DNA of 34,813 bases from an uncultured Clostridia bacterium (GTDB taxonomy: Bacteria > Bacillota > Clostridia > Christensenellales > UBA1242). The stretch lies in contig CALKLQ010000022.1 in assembly GCA_937992055.1 (NCBI GenBank), positions 1 through 34,813 of the forward strand. Direction: 5' to 3'. A model generated the notes under the pieces. The model worked only from the letters and a program-made list of their open reading frames with translations. It ran no database searches and was not told the DNA's origin. The first letter of the stretch is position 1. Each line of letters begins with the position of its first letter. Positions 23,851 to 32,309 of the stretch are shown piece by piece. Made by a program: the position numbers and the translations under genes.

Positions 23851-24777
23851 TTAAATTGACTCAAAATAATCACTATCAATACGTTTTATCTCAATTTTCT
23901 TTTGAATTGCAACTCCAACATTGTACTCATACATCAATTCAACAAGTTCTTTTCCATTAATTAGAATTATGGAATAATTGCTTTTATTCCTCTCAACTGC
24001 ATCTATAGCCTGTTTTGAAAAATCTGATGTTGTTATAAAAATACCTTTTCTTGCACCCTTCAACTGCAAGTCACCCAAGAACTGAGAAATTGCTGGACGA
24101 CCAACAATATTGTCTTTTGAATATCTCTTTGCCTGAATATAAATTGTTTCAAGTCCTAATTTATCTTCTTTAACAAGACCATCAATTCCTTCATCACCAG
24201 ATTTTTTGGTAGCTTGTCCAGCTTCTTCATTGCTTCCACCATAGCCCATCGCCACAATCAAATCAACTACTATTTTTTCAAAAGTGTATGGTGAATGCTC
24301 CAAAATTGTCTTTAATAAATCATCGCAAACAGAATTTTTAATTATTTCATGTGCGGAGGCAATTTCTTCAATAGGGGTTAATGCATTATCTTCAACCTCT
24401 TCTATACCTTCCTTTTGCAAAGACTTTTTATTAGAAAGATTTTGAAAGTCAAGAAAAGAATCATATTTCTTTAAATATTTTGAATTTAGATTTACCACAT
24501 TATCTTTAACAACTTTTTGTCCCTCTTGGGAGATAACATAATGCGCTCTAGAAGGATTTTCAACAAGACCCGCCTTTTTTAAATAGGTTATAGCCCAACC
24601 TATCCTATTTATATAGGTAGGCTCTGACTGAGAAGGTAATTTTTCCTCCATTTGCTCATTCGTCAAATTAAAATATTTTGACATTTCAACAAAAATATCT
24701 TTTTTATAATATATTTTATTGTCTGATAATAACTTTAAAATTGGAAACATAAATTCCTGATAACCTGGAACGGACAT
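23851..24777 (-). CDS. mrr: Mrr-type restriction endonuclease
   Basis: A 308-residue protein with an N-terminal winged-helix Mrr_N domain (about 5-95, PGYQEFMFPILKLL ... YLKKAGLV ... YVISQEGQ) and a C-terminal PD-(D/E)xK nuclease domain (about 160-295). Catalytic residues are visible as D199 in GDEGIDG and Q215xK217 in IYIQAKRY, with E167 in the preceding helix. Mrr proteins cut methylated foreign DNA (type IV restriction). No methyltransferase partner is needed or seen. AAAGGAG precedes the ATG. It stands alone. Confidence 0.92.
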   Translation of the reverse strand: MSVPGYQEFMFPILKLLSDNKIYYKKDIFVEMSKYFNLTNEQMEEKLPSQSEPTYINRIGWAITYLKKAGLVENPSRAHYVISQEGQKVVKDNVVNLNSKYLKKYDSFLDFQNLSNKKSLQKEGIEEVEDNALTPIEEIASAHEIIKNSVCDDLLKTILEHSPYTFEKIVVDLIVAMGYGGSNEEAGQATKKSGDEGIDGLVKEDKLGLETIYIQAKRYSKDNIVGRPAISQFLGDLQLKGARKGIFITTSDFSKQAIDAVERNKSNYSIILINGKELVELMYEYNVGVAIQKKIEIKRIDSDYFESI

Positions 24778-24921
24778 AAAAACTCCTTTTACTTTGATAA
24801 ATTCGTCATTTTAAAAACAAGTTAGATTTAACTGACTAACAAATATAAAATTATTGTAGCATATAAAAAAACAAATTGTATCAATTTTTTTTATTAAAGT
24901 AATAAAATATGGCTTTTTATT

Positions 24922-24986
24922 AAAAAAAACGCATAAAGAAGTTTACACTCACAAACTAAAAAATCGTGAATCACCTCTTTTTGCGT
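24922..24986 (-). terminator. Terminator of the gene at 25038-25361
   Basis: Stem ACGCATAAAGA (24929-24939) against TCTTTTTGCGT (24976-24986), ten pairs with one T-T mismatch, and on minus eight T directly after. The loop holds a smaller TCAC/GTGA stem. Confidence 0.7.
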
Positions 24987-25037
24987 GCCTGTGTTTTATA
25001 ACTGCAATAGTCCCTAACACAAATTTAAAATATTGAG

Positions 25038-25361
25038 TTAAATATTATTATGATATTCTGTTATATTTTCAAAAGCCTTAATATGCCTACAAATTCTATC
25101 ATATTCACTAACGCAATCACCAATGCTTTGCCTAACAACACTTGTATAGTCTTTATCTTTATATACCGTTTGTAAATCTGGTCTGGTGTAAACGTTATAA
25201 GCCAAGGTCAACGTTTTTATTTTTTCATCTATCTCACAAACAAGGCTATATCCTCGCAAATCTGTTTTATATTTTTTATATTGCATCATACTTTTTTGTA
25301 CTGCCTTTAAATCATAAATTGTCTTTTTATATATCTCAATATATTCTTGTTGAGTTATCAT
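25038..25361 (-). CDS. Small helical protein, unknown
   Basis: A 107-residue soluble protein, predicted mostly alpha-helical, with many Tyr and Lys residues (YIEIYKKTIYDLKAVQKSMMQYKKY) and no membrane segment or signal. I recognise no family. GGGAGG lies just before the ATG, and a terminator follows about 50 bases after the stop, so it is an independent gene. Nothing nearby suggests its role. Confidence 0.75.
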   Translation of the reverse strand: MITQQEYIEIYKKTIYDLKAVQKSMMQYKKYKTDLRGYSLVCEIDEKIKTLTLAYNVYTRPDLQTVYKDKDYTSVVRQSIGDCVSEYDRICRHIKAFENITEYHNNI

Positions 25362-25484
25362 TTTAACCTCCCAATAACAATGAAAATTGCTTTCTACAAA
25401 TAAAATAATTGTTAATCTAAATAAGATAGAATTAAAACATTAAAAGCTTTTTGTTATAACAATGTTAGATTTTTTAAAATTACT

Positions 25485-26414
25485 CTAATTCTTGTTTAAC
25501 TTTTTTTGTTTAAATCTATGAAAACTTTTATTGCTAAATTGTCTTTTTATCAAAAAAATAGAAATGACAAAACAAACAACAGCAACTGCAACACTTAATA
25601 TAATCATAACCCATAAAGGAATTTCTGCTCCACATAAACCAACATTAATTGCCGAAAAGGCTTGTTCTTGAACTGTTTTTGAAACCTCTTTAGATAAGCC
25701 AAATTGTGAAAAAATATCTCCAAGTGCAATTTGTTTAAGCCAAACGGTAAGATGGGTAAAAGGAAGAAAGGAACCAACATACATTGCACCCTTACCCATG
25801 TTTGAATAAGGCATATAAATTCCACAAAGAAAGCCAAGTATTGTTCCTACAAATCCGCTAATGACACCTATTGCCACAGAAGACCTAACTATAGAGGTTA
25901 TCAAAAGCATAACTGCGCAACCTATTATCGTTGTGATTACAAGCACCAAAAAAATGGAAATAAATGCCATTGCACTCAACCATACACCTGTAATTGCGCC
26001 TATGAGAATCATGGAAATTGTAAAAGTTAAAATATTAAGAAGAAAGGAAACAACAAGCGCAGAAAAAAGATAGGAAAGCGTTATCTCAATGGGTTTTGCA
26101 TTTGTTAGTAAAAAAGCTTGAGTTTTGTGGGTTTCAAAATCTCTTGCCATAAACGTGAACATTCCAGTTGAAAGCGAAACCGAGTTGATAACAAGAACTC
26201 CCATAATCATTTGCATGTATATGGCTGCATTGATTTGATTTTGACTAAGCGTCAGTCCCATCATCTCATTAAAACCTTGTGAGTATAAATTTGCTATAAA
26301 AAGAAAATATAAGGCTATTAATATAATGCTAGAAAGCAGGGAGGAAAAAACAACCTGTTTACTTCTTAAAAACAACAAACAATTTCTTTTTGAAAGTGAA
26401 AATATATTCCTCAT
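25485..26414 (-). CDS. ABC-2 type exporter permease
   Basis: A 309-residue integral membrane protein with six hydrophobic segments in the ABC-2 plan (helices near 20-42, 66-86, 110-135, 145-170, 178-200 and 273-295) and a basic C-terminus (HRFKQKKLNKN). It pairs with the ATPase encoded immediately upstream: its ATG overlaps the ATPase stop by 4 bases (ATGA), so translation is coupled. The substrate (drug, lipid or peptide) cannot be told from sequence. Confidence 0.9.
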   Translation of the reverse strand: MRNIFSLSKRNCLLFLRSKQVVFSSLLSSIILIALYFLFIANLYSQGFNEMMGLTLSQNQINAAIYMQMIMGVLVINSVSLSTGMFTFMARDFETHKTQAFLLTNAKPIEITLSYLFSALVVSFLLNILTFTISMILIGAITGVWLSAMAFISIFLVLVITTIIGCAVMLLITSIVRSSVAIGVISGFVGTILGFLCGIYMPYSNMGKGAMYVGSFLPFTHLTVWLKQIALGDIFSQFGLSKEVSKTVQEQAFSAINVGLCGAEIPLWVMIILSVAVAVVCFVISIFLIKRQFSNKSFHRFKQKKLNKN

Positions 26415-27319
26415 TTTTCCTCTCCTATCAAAGATTCCCCAACAGCGTTTAAAAAGACATCGTCCATACTACCCTTAATTACCTCAAAATATTTTATATT
26501 TTCTTTAAATTTATTTAAAAGCTCTATTTCCTCAACAACATTTTTCGACAATATTTCGTATTGATCTGCCACCTTTTTATAGTTTAAATCTTTTATTAAA
26601 TTTTCAAATAGGGTTTCATCTTTGGGTGTAATTTTAATTTTATCACTAGAAAACTTTTCTTTTAAATAGATAGGTGAACCTTCCGCTATTTTTTTCCCAT
26701 TATGAATAATGACAACCTCATCGGCATCCGCTGTTTCCTCCATGTAATGGGTGGTCAAAAAAACGGTCATGCCGGTCTGCAAACGTATTTCGTTTATAAT
26801 TTTCCAAACATCTTTTCTAGTTTTTGGGTCAAGACCTGTGGTTGGCTCATCAAGAAACAAAATTTCTGGTGTATTGAACAAGGCACGTGCAACCTCAACC
26901 TTTCTTTTTTGTCCTCCTGATAAGTTGTTAAACTTTTTCTTTTCAAAACTTTTAAAGTCAAATATTTGAGAAAGTTCTTGATAACGTTCATTTATCTTGT
27001 CCTTGTTTTTAGCATAGAGCCTTCCAAAAAGTTTAAGATTTTCCTCAACAGTTAATGTTTCATCAAATATGTTGTTTTGAAAAACCACTCCTATTTTTTC
27101 TTTAAATTCCTTAAATGTTTTATCACCAGAATAAGTGATAACACCACTATCACGTTCCAAAGTTCCAATAAGCATATTAATTGTGGTGCTTTTCCCAGCA
27201 CCATTTTGTCCTAAAAAGGCAAAAAAACTGCCACTTTCCACCTTAAACGACAAATCATCAACAGCTTTTAGTTCCCCAAAACATTTTGTTAAATTTTCAA
27301 CTTTTAAAATTTCGCTCAT
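26411..27319 (-). CDS. ABC exporter ATP-binding protein
   Basis: A 302-residue ATPase: Walker A GQNGAGKST (37-45), signature LSGGQKRKVEVAR (133-145), Walker B ILFLDEPTTGLD (153-164), H191 in TTHYMEE. After the NBD a C-terminal domain (about 215-302) resembles that of drug/antibiotic exporter ATPases and ends FLNAVGES. It is the first gene of a two-gene operon with the permease at 25485. AAGGTGAT precedes the ATG. No resistance or biosynthetic genes are adjacent. Confidence 0.93.
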   Translation of the reverse strand: MSEILKVENLTKCFGELKAVDDLSFKVESGSFFAFLGQNGAGKSTTINMLIGTLERDSGVITYSGDKTFKEFKEKIGVVFQNNIFDETLTVEENLKLFGRLYAKNKDKINERYQELSQIFDFKSFEKKKFNNLSGGQKRKVEVARALFNTPEILFLDEPTTGLDPKTRKDVWKIINEIRLQTGMTVFLTTHYMEETADADEVVIIHNGKKIAEGSPIYLKEKFSSDKIKITPKDETLFENLIKDLNYKKVADQYEILSKNVVEEIELLNKFKENIKYFEVIKGSMDDVFLNAVGESLIGEEK

Positions 27320-27532
27320 ATATCACCTTAAATTAATATTAAATTTATTCATTTAACTAAACCACTTAAAACCATGCTTTATCTTTATTTTTTTAATAAA
27401 TACTACAATTAATTGTTTTAATTTATAAAATATGTTTTTAACCATAGTTCTATATTAATTTATTAATTTTAATATATCAAATTCATTAAATATTTCATAA
27501 TATTCTTTTAACAATTAAATATTATGTTAGCC

Positions 27533-27559
27533 AAAAAAAAACGACAAAATATGCCGTTT
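27533..27559 (-). terminator. Terminator overlapping the stop of the gene at 27558
   Basis: Minus strand: AAACGGCA pairs with TGTCGTTT (one G-T), followed by a run of T. The first arm overlaps the stop codon of the 27558-27914 gene and ends the three-gene cluster. Confidence 0.75.
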
Positions 27560-27914
27560 ATTTTTGAAAATTAAAAAGATTTTTAATTTTTAGATTTTTA
27601 TTACATTTTTTTTCATAAAGAATTAAACTGTCATAACTGGCAAAAATGTCTTTTTCAGAAATGATACATTTTGGCATAATTTTCAAATAAAAATTAGATT
27701 TTTTGACTTCGTCACCATAGAAAATATTTTTTAAGCATCTTCCATCGTTCAAACAAATAATATTATTTTTGTGTTCACTTACTGAAATATCTAATTTCTT
27801 TTTAGTAGTAAAATTATAGACACAATTGTTTTCAATAAAACAAAGTTGCATTTTGCTTTTATCTTGGTTTTCAAGAATAAAAATATCTTTTAAGTTATAA
27901 ATACTTCGTCTCAT
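27558..27914 (-). CDS. Unknown protein, last gene of a three-gene cluster
   Basis: A 118-residue soluble protein, mostly beta by pattern (KMQLCFIENNCVYNF, NNIICLNDGRCLKNIFYGDEV) with a Lys-rich end. It has five cysteines but no clear metal motif. No family recognised. AAAGGAAC precedes the ATG, and the gap to the lipoprotein gene is 9 bases, so it is co-transcribed from the strong promoter at 28866. The small beta fold and position suggest an accessory to the upstream proteins; this is inference. Confidence 0.7.
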   Translation of the reverse strand: MRRSIYNLKDIFILENQDKSKMQLCFIENNCVYNFTTKKKLDISVSEHKNNIICLNDGRCLKNIFYGDEVKKSNFYLKIMPKCIISEKDIFASYDSLILYEKKCNKNLKIKNLFNFQK

Positions 27915-27923
27915 GTTGTTCCT

Positions 27924-28847
27924 TTAATTAAATTTGCTAATTTTTTCTCTGATAGTTCCTTCCATGCTTTTATTCATATTATAATAAAATTCAGTTGCAA
28001 TAATTGAGGCTTCACCCGAAAGGCCTTTATAATCTGTGTTGATTTTTTCCTCTTTTTGAACGCTAACTAAATGTCCCGTTTTTTTATTAATAGTAAAAGT
28101 CAAATACATATTATAAAATTGGTTTATTTTAGCGCCATTTCCCTCAAACGAAGCTATATAATTTTTATCAATATCATCAGGATTTATAGAAACTTTAACT
28201 TTATAATTTTGCTTGTCACTTTTATCAAAATATATAATACGAGCAGTTGATGAATTTACGGTTTGAAAAAAATTGTTCAATTTGTTTCTTCCCAAAGTGT
28301 TTTGATAGTAATCTGTTGAATAACTTTCAATAACATAAGTTTTATCTGGATTATATGTAAGATCGGTCTTATTATAGCTTCCGCTTTCGCCCTGTCTGAT
28401 ACTCATGTTTTGTCCATCGCTAAAATAGGTTTTAAAATTATTTTCACCAACGCTTGCCTCACAATAGTACCACTCTTCACTAAAGTCAAGCCCACCACCA
28501 CGATATTTTTTAATTTTGATGTTTTGTTCAACAGAAATCATCATTACGGTAGCCGTGACAGTTTGATGTAAAAAAGAGGTATACCCTTCGCCATTATTTA
28601 AAATATTCAAAGAATATTCAATTGCCTGAAAACCACTCGAAAAAACTGGGGCTGGGTTGGGATTTTCTTGTTCGTTATTATCATCCGGTTCTATAATTAC
28701 ATCTGGCGGGATAACAACATTATTTGAACCAGAATTAGAATCATCTACGCTATTATTATTGATAAAAACAGCGCCACAACCAATAAAAATTGAAATTATA
28801 AGTAAAACAGAAATAAAAATAAAGTTATATTTTTTCCCTTTGTACAT
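27924..28847 (-). CDS. Membrane-anchored or lipoprotein, unknown
   Basis: A 307-residue exported protein. The N-terminus has a hydrophobic segment (about 9-27) containing SIFIGCG, a possible though imperfect lipobox (Phe at -3); otherwise it is a membrane anchor. A Ser/Asn/Pro/Asp-rich linker (30-68, with PPDVIIEPDDNNEQENPNPAP) leads to a folded domain with helical start and long beta stretches (about 75-300). It recalls lipoproteins that sense or bind at the cell surface, but I recognise no family. TTGGAGC precedes the ATG. It has its own consensus promoter. Confidence 0.78.
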   Translation of the reverse strand: MYKGKKYNFIFISVLLIISIFIGCGAVFINNNSVDDSNSGSNNVVIPPDVIIEPDDNNEQENPNPAPVFSSGFQAIEYSLNILNNGEGYTSFLHQTVTATVMMISVEQNIKIKKYRGGGLDFSEEWYYCEASVGENNFKTYFSDGQNMSIRQGESGSYNKTDLTYNPDKTYVIESYSTDYYQNTLGRNKLNNFFQTVNSSTARIIYFDKSDKQNYKVKVSINPDDIDKNYIASFEGNGAKINQFYNMYLTFTINKKTGHLVSVQKEEKINTDYKGLSGEASIIATEFYYNMNKSMEGTIREKISKFN

Positions 28848-28865
28848 TTATTTGCTCCAACAAAA

Positions 28866-28894
28866 ATTATAACACACCAAAGACGTCTTGTCAA
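28866..28894 (-). promoter_or_regulatory. Consensus promoter with internal palindrome
   Basis: Minus strand: perfect TTGACA (28894-28889), 17-bp spacer, perfect TATAAT (28871-28866), the best promoter in the window. It overlaps the 3' end of the upstream gene. Its spacer contains the perfect palindrome AAGACGTCTT (28880-28889), a possible operator. Confidence 0.7.
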
Positions 28895-29829
28895 TTGCCA
28901 ACATTTTCAATTTCGTCAATCTCACCATTTTCTATCTTAATTCTAAAAACCTTGCCATTTCCTTTTTTTTCAAGACAAATATAACTGCCCTTTTGCACGT
29001 GAAAATTATAAGGCTTTATCTTGTCATATTCACCAAAATATTCCATTAATACCTCGTTTGTGATATGGGCTTTTAATTTTTCTGATAAAAAACTTTTTGC
29101 CAACTCAAAATCTTTCACCTTTACTGCCTCAAAAAAGGCGTATGGCAAAATTACATCGCTTTTTATTTTTTGAGGTGTACCTTTAAGATAAACAAGTTCA
29201 TCCTCAATTTTAATTTCTCCTTTATCACATACAATTTTATAATGCCTACCATGCTTTGAAATAGTATTTTCCGAACTTACAAAGTCAATGAAATTATCGT
29301 TAAAATCAAAAGTGTTGCTCTCATATTTCATAAACTCATGATTTTTTTTATCATATAACACTAAGATCTCAAAACCATTCATGGTTTTACAATGGAAATA
29401 TGGCACACCATTTAAAACATCAAATTTAAAGTTGTCTAGTTTTTCATAAATCTCTAAAAAAATTTCACCCTCTTTATCTTCACAACTAAGAGTATTAAAG
29501 TAAGAAATAGAAAAACAAAAATTCAAATTTTCATGTTTGAATTTTTTTTTAAAAAAATTTTGTCCCGTCAAATAATAAGGTTTTAAAACAACCTCGTATT
29601 CATCTTCTCCTATCTTGCAGATATCTAAATTGCTTTTAAAAACATTTTTTTCATCTATTGAAACCACATAACTAAGTTGTCCCCTTGCATTTATTGGATA
29701 AACAAGAGCAGAAACTGATTCATCTTTTTCAAGCATTATTTCAAGCCTAGAAAAATTAGCTGTCATTTCATACCTTTTGCCCTCTATCTCTAAAAGACAA
29801 TCAAAATTACTCATTATTCCTATTTTCAT
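28891..29829 (-). CDS. Unknown protein, first gene of the cluster
   Basis: A cytosolic protein of 312 residues from the ATG at 29829 (324 from an ATG at 29865). The N-terminal two thirds are beta-rich (NFDCLLEIEGKRYEM...LSYVVSIDEK...). The C-terminal portion (about 230-312), with PYAFFEAVKVKDFELAKSFLSE, a YFGEYDKIKPY turn and a final strand VFRIKIENGEIDEIEN, reads like an NTF2-like fold, but I cannot assign it. Neither start has a Shine-Dalgarno; TAGAAT 5 bases before 29829 fits a leaderless start. It is divergent from the gene at 29921, only about 90 bases apart. Confidence 0.7.
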   Translation of the reverse strand: MKIGIMSNFDCLLEIEGKRYEMTANFSRLEIMLEKDESVSALVYPINARGQLSYVVSIDEKNVFKSNLDICKIGEDEYEVVLKPYYLTGQNFFKKKFKHENLNFCFSISYFNTLSCEDKEGEIFLEIYEKLDNFKFDVLNGVPYFHCKTMNGFEILVLYDKKNHEFMKYESNTFDFNDNFIDFVSSENTISKHGRHYKIVCDKGEIKIEDELVYLKGTPQKIKSDVILPYAFFEAVKVKDFELAKSFLSEKLKAHITNEVLMEYFGEYDKIKPYNFHVQKGSYICLEKKGNGKVFRIKIENGEIDEIENVGN

Positions 29830-29920
29830 ATTACATTCTATTTGAAAAAAATTATTAATATTCATTGTTTAAAAAAATTTTTATTGGGAAATAATTTAAA
29901 ACATCAAAGGAGAATTAAAG

Positions 29921-30763
29921 ATGAAAAAGTATTGCAAATGGAAAGATGAAGAGGTAATAAAACTCTTTAAACATATTGAAAATTGCACCGAAAAAGGTTT
30001 GTGTTTAACTAGCGCCTTTAAATCGTATGCACAGATAAGTGGAAGAAAACCAAATAGCGTAAGAAACTATTACTATGCAGAACTATTGAATTTAGAACAC
30101 GACAAAGTTAGAAGAGATTGTTTTGGAATCGATATTTCAAAACATCAAAAAGTAATGCCAAAATATTTTAGTAAAGAGGAAATCGAATCCCAAATTTTTG
30201 AGATAGTAAAACTTTATAACGAAGGCTACTCAATAAGAAAGGCATGCTTAAAGATGGCAAATGGAAATATAGACGAAATGGTTCGTTTGCAAAATAAGTA
30301 TAGAACCATATTAAAAAAACAACCTGAGCTAATTTCCTCATTTGAACAAAAACTGAAAAATGATGGAAAAGAATTAAAAACAAAACTTCCAGAAAATATA
30401 ATTTCAATGCCAAATAGAAAAACAAAACTTTCAGACAATGAAATAAACAGTTTGTTTTTAGGTTTAGTAAAGCTTATAAAAAATCATGCCAAACAAGAAC
30501 TTGCTGGCAACATTCAAAAACAAAATCAAATAGCCAATCAAGAACTTAGAAGAATGATGGTCAGCATATCAGAAAAAGAAAGTGAAATTCAAAAATTAAG
30601 AAGCAACTTTGAACTTTTAAAAAATGAAAATAAACTTTTTGAAAAGAAAATTCAGGAGCTAAGAAGTGAAAATGCAAAGCTCCTTCAAGGAAAGGCTTCA
30701 AAAAAATTAACCGCTCTTAGACAATTTGCAAAAAAATCAGAAACAAAAAAAACGGTTCAATAA
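29921..30763 (+). CDS. Putative DNA-binding protein with C-terminal coiled coil
   Basis: A 280-residue soluble protein. The N-terminus (1-58, KYCKWKDEEVIKLFKHIE ... AFKSYAQISGRKPNSVRNYY) resembles a Myb/SANT-like helix-turn-helix, as in RsfA-type prespore regulators. A second similar helical region lies at about 80-130. The C-terminus (about 170-262) is a long coiled coil (ELRRMMVSISEKESEIQKLRSNFELLKNENKLFEKK). It may be a regulator of sporulation or of its divergent neighbours, but this is inference from weak resemblance. AAAGGAG precedes the ATG; a hairpin terminator follows. Confidence 0.7.
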   Translation: MKKYCKWKDEEVIKLFKHIENCTEKGLCLTSAFKSYAQISGRKPNSVRNYYYAELLNLEHDKVRRDCFGIDISKHQKVMPKYFSKEEIESQIFEIVKLYNEGYSIRKACLKMANGNIDEMVRLQNKYRTILKKQPELISSFEQKLKNDGKELKTKLPENIISMPNRKTKLSDNEINSLFLGLVKLIKNHAKQELAGNIQKQNQIANQELRRMMVSISEKESEIQKLRSNFELLKNENKLFEKKIQELRSENAKLLQGKASKKLTALRQFAKKSETKKTVQ

Positions 30764-30779
30764 TATAAAAACAATTTAA

Positions 30780-30809
30780 AAAAGCTACCGGTTTGTCATG
30801 GTAGCTTTT
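30780..30809 (+). terminator. Hairpin terminator after the gene at 29921
   Basis: Perfect arms AAAAGCTACC/GGTAGCTTTT with a 10-base loop; the T-run is broken by one A, so moderate strength. Confidence 0.65.
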
Positions 30810-30924
30810 ATTTGTGAAACTTAATTCAATCATAAGACAAAGGGTCGCATCCAATAAAAAATTTAAATTAAATAATATCTAAGGTTAAAACTATTTGTTT
30901 TTTGTGTTCAAGCGTTTTAAAACA

Positions 30925-30953
30925 TAAAAAATACCCTCATTTCTGAGGATATT
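30925..30953 (-). terminator. Terminator of the 5S rRNA-like gene
   Basis: On minus, AATATCCTC pairs with GAGGGTATT over nine pairs (one G-T), loop AGAAAT, then a T-run. It lies 8 bases past the RNA's 3' end. Confidence 0.75.
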
Positions 30954-30960
30954 CTTTTTT

Positions 30961-31087
30961 GGTAATTTGGCGATATCCTGTTTTCCCGGGCCTCCCCTCT
31001 GCCAAGTATTTTCGGAGGAAAAACTTCCGTGTTCGAAATGAGAATCTCACAAAATTTGGCAGATGGGTTAAACCCATCGCAGCTACC
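30961..31087 (-). rRNA. rrf: 5S ribosomal RNA-like gene, divergent
   Basis: On minus the 3' two thirds match 5S rRNA: TTTCGAACACGGAAGTT, CCGAAAATACTTGGC, GGGGAGGCCCGGGAAAACAGG and a 3' tail ATCGCC. The 5' end fits less well: GGTA and GCGAT can pair with ATCGC and TACC, but the usual helix II partner of CCTCC is missing. A perfect palindrome GATGGGTTTAACCCATC (31062-31078) makes the 5' part about ten bases longer than normal. No 16S or 23S is nearby. It could be a functional but divergent 5S or a degenerate copy. Other parts of 30810-30924 and 31088-31184 are AT-rich with nothing seen. Confidence 0.7.
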
Positions 31088-31184
31088 TAAATTGTATTAA
31101 ATCTTCGATTATCACTTCCACTTTAAAAAACTTGCTATTGACGAACAAAGCATTCCATGTTAATATTTTTTAAAAGAGGATAAG

Positions 31185-32129
31185 ATGAAAAAATATTCTA
31201 AAAAAAGACATATTTCTGCTAGAAATATAAAAAATTATGATGCTATAAAAATAAAACGTAGAATTTATAGAAATTTACAAGATTCTTGGAAAGAAAATTT
31301 ATTAAAGCTAAATAGTGATAACTCGCTTGATGAATTTTTTGTTAGTTGCACTAAAGACAATCGTAGAATAGTAAAATTACTTGTAGAAAATGGCAAAGTT
31401 GACATCAATGCATTCGACGAATATGGCGACCCTGCCATTCTACTTTGTGCTCAATATTCCAGTTATGACGCCATGAGATATTTAATTTCCAAAGGTGCCA
31501 ACCCTAATTGTCTTAGTCATCGTGAGCTTTCCCCTCTTCATATTATAGCTGCAAAAGGAAATATGAAACAATTAAAATATTTAATTGAAAATGGAGCCAA
31601 CCCAAACATTATTGGTCAATTTGAAGAAACACCTATATTTGAAGCAGTTAACAAAAATTACTTTAAAACAACCCAGCTTTTAATTGAACTTGGAGCAGAT
31701 GTTAATGCCCAAAATGAAAAAGGAAGAACCCCTCTTTTCACAGCATGTCAAAATGATCGTCGCCTTGAAAGTCTTGTTACTTTAATAAATTTTGGTGCAG
31801 ATGTAAATCATGAAGACATAAACAAAATGCGTCCACTCAGTTTTGCAATTAAAAACAATAACCTAAAAGGTTTTGAAATGCTACTTAAAGTAAACGCAGA
31901 AGTTAATTTTGCTGATAAATTTGAAGTCACCCCTCTTATGCTTGCATGCAAAATAGGAAATATAGAAATGGTTAAAGCTTTGGTAAAAAAAGGCGCAGAT
32001 TTAACTAAACTAGATAGTAAAGGTCAAACCGCTTTAGATTACGCAAAAAAATATAATTTTAAAACTTGCCAAGAATATTTAACAAAACAAACAAAATTAT
32101 CTCTACAAAATTTTGAAATAACAAACTAA
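31185..32129 (+). CDS. Ankyrin-repeat protein
   Basis: A 314-residue protein with a basic N-terminus (KKYSKKRHISARNIKN), no signal peptide, and about seven ankyrin repeats from residue 50 to 300 (ELSPLHIIAAKGNMKQLKYL, TPIFEAVNKNYFKTTQLL, GRTPLFTACQ..., MRPLSFAIKNN, VTPLMLACKIGNIEMVKAL, GQTALDYAKKYNF). It should be a cytosolic protein-binding scaffold. No partner is evident; the downstream cls gene is separated by a terminator. GAGGA precedes the ATG. Confidence 0.92.
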   Translation: MKKYSKKRHISARNIKNYDAIKIKRRIYRNLQDSWKENLLKLNSDNSLDEFFVSCTKDNRRIVKLLVENGKVDINAFDEYGDPAILLCAQYSSYDAMRYLISKGANPNCLSHRELSPLHIIAAKGNMKQLKYLIENGANPNIIGQFEETPIFEAVNKNYFKTTQLLIELGADVNAQNEKGRTPLFTACQNDRRLESLVTLINFGADVNHEDINKMRPLSFAIKNNNLKGFEMLLKVNAEVNFADKFEVTPLMLACKIGNIEMVKALVKKGADLTKLDSKGQTALDYAKKYNFKTCQEYLTKQTKLSLQNFEITN

Positions 32130-32145
32130 ATTAAATAATTATTAA

Positions 32146-32177
32146 AACTGCTTTAAACTTTTAAAGCAGTTTTTTTA
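32146..32177 (+). terminator. Terminator of the ankyrin gene
   Basis: Perfect 11-bp arms AACTGCTTTAA/TTAAAGCAGTT, four-base loop, then a T-run. Confidence 0.88.
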
Positions 32178-32309
32178 TTTTCATAACAATATTTATATAG
32201 GCTAGAACTTTTTAGTAAAAATAAATTAAAAATTTATTATCTTTAATTTTTTTTATCAATTTCTATGATTTTTCGACAATTTTTTGCTATACTTTTATTA
32301 AGGAAAGAT

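Noticed and set aside
24922..24986. Third member of the structured RNA family A/B
   Set aside because: It lacks GTGTAGACAAA and AAAGCAGG at the right spacing and is explained as a terminator with a T8 tail on minus.
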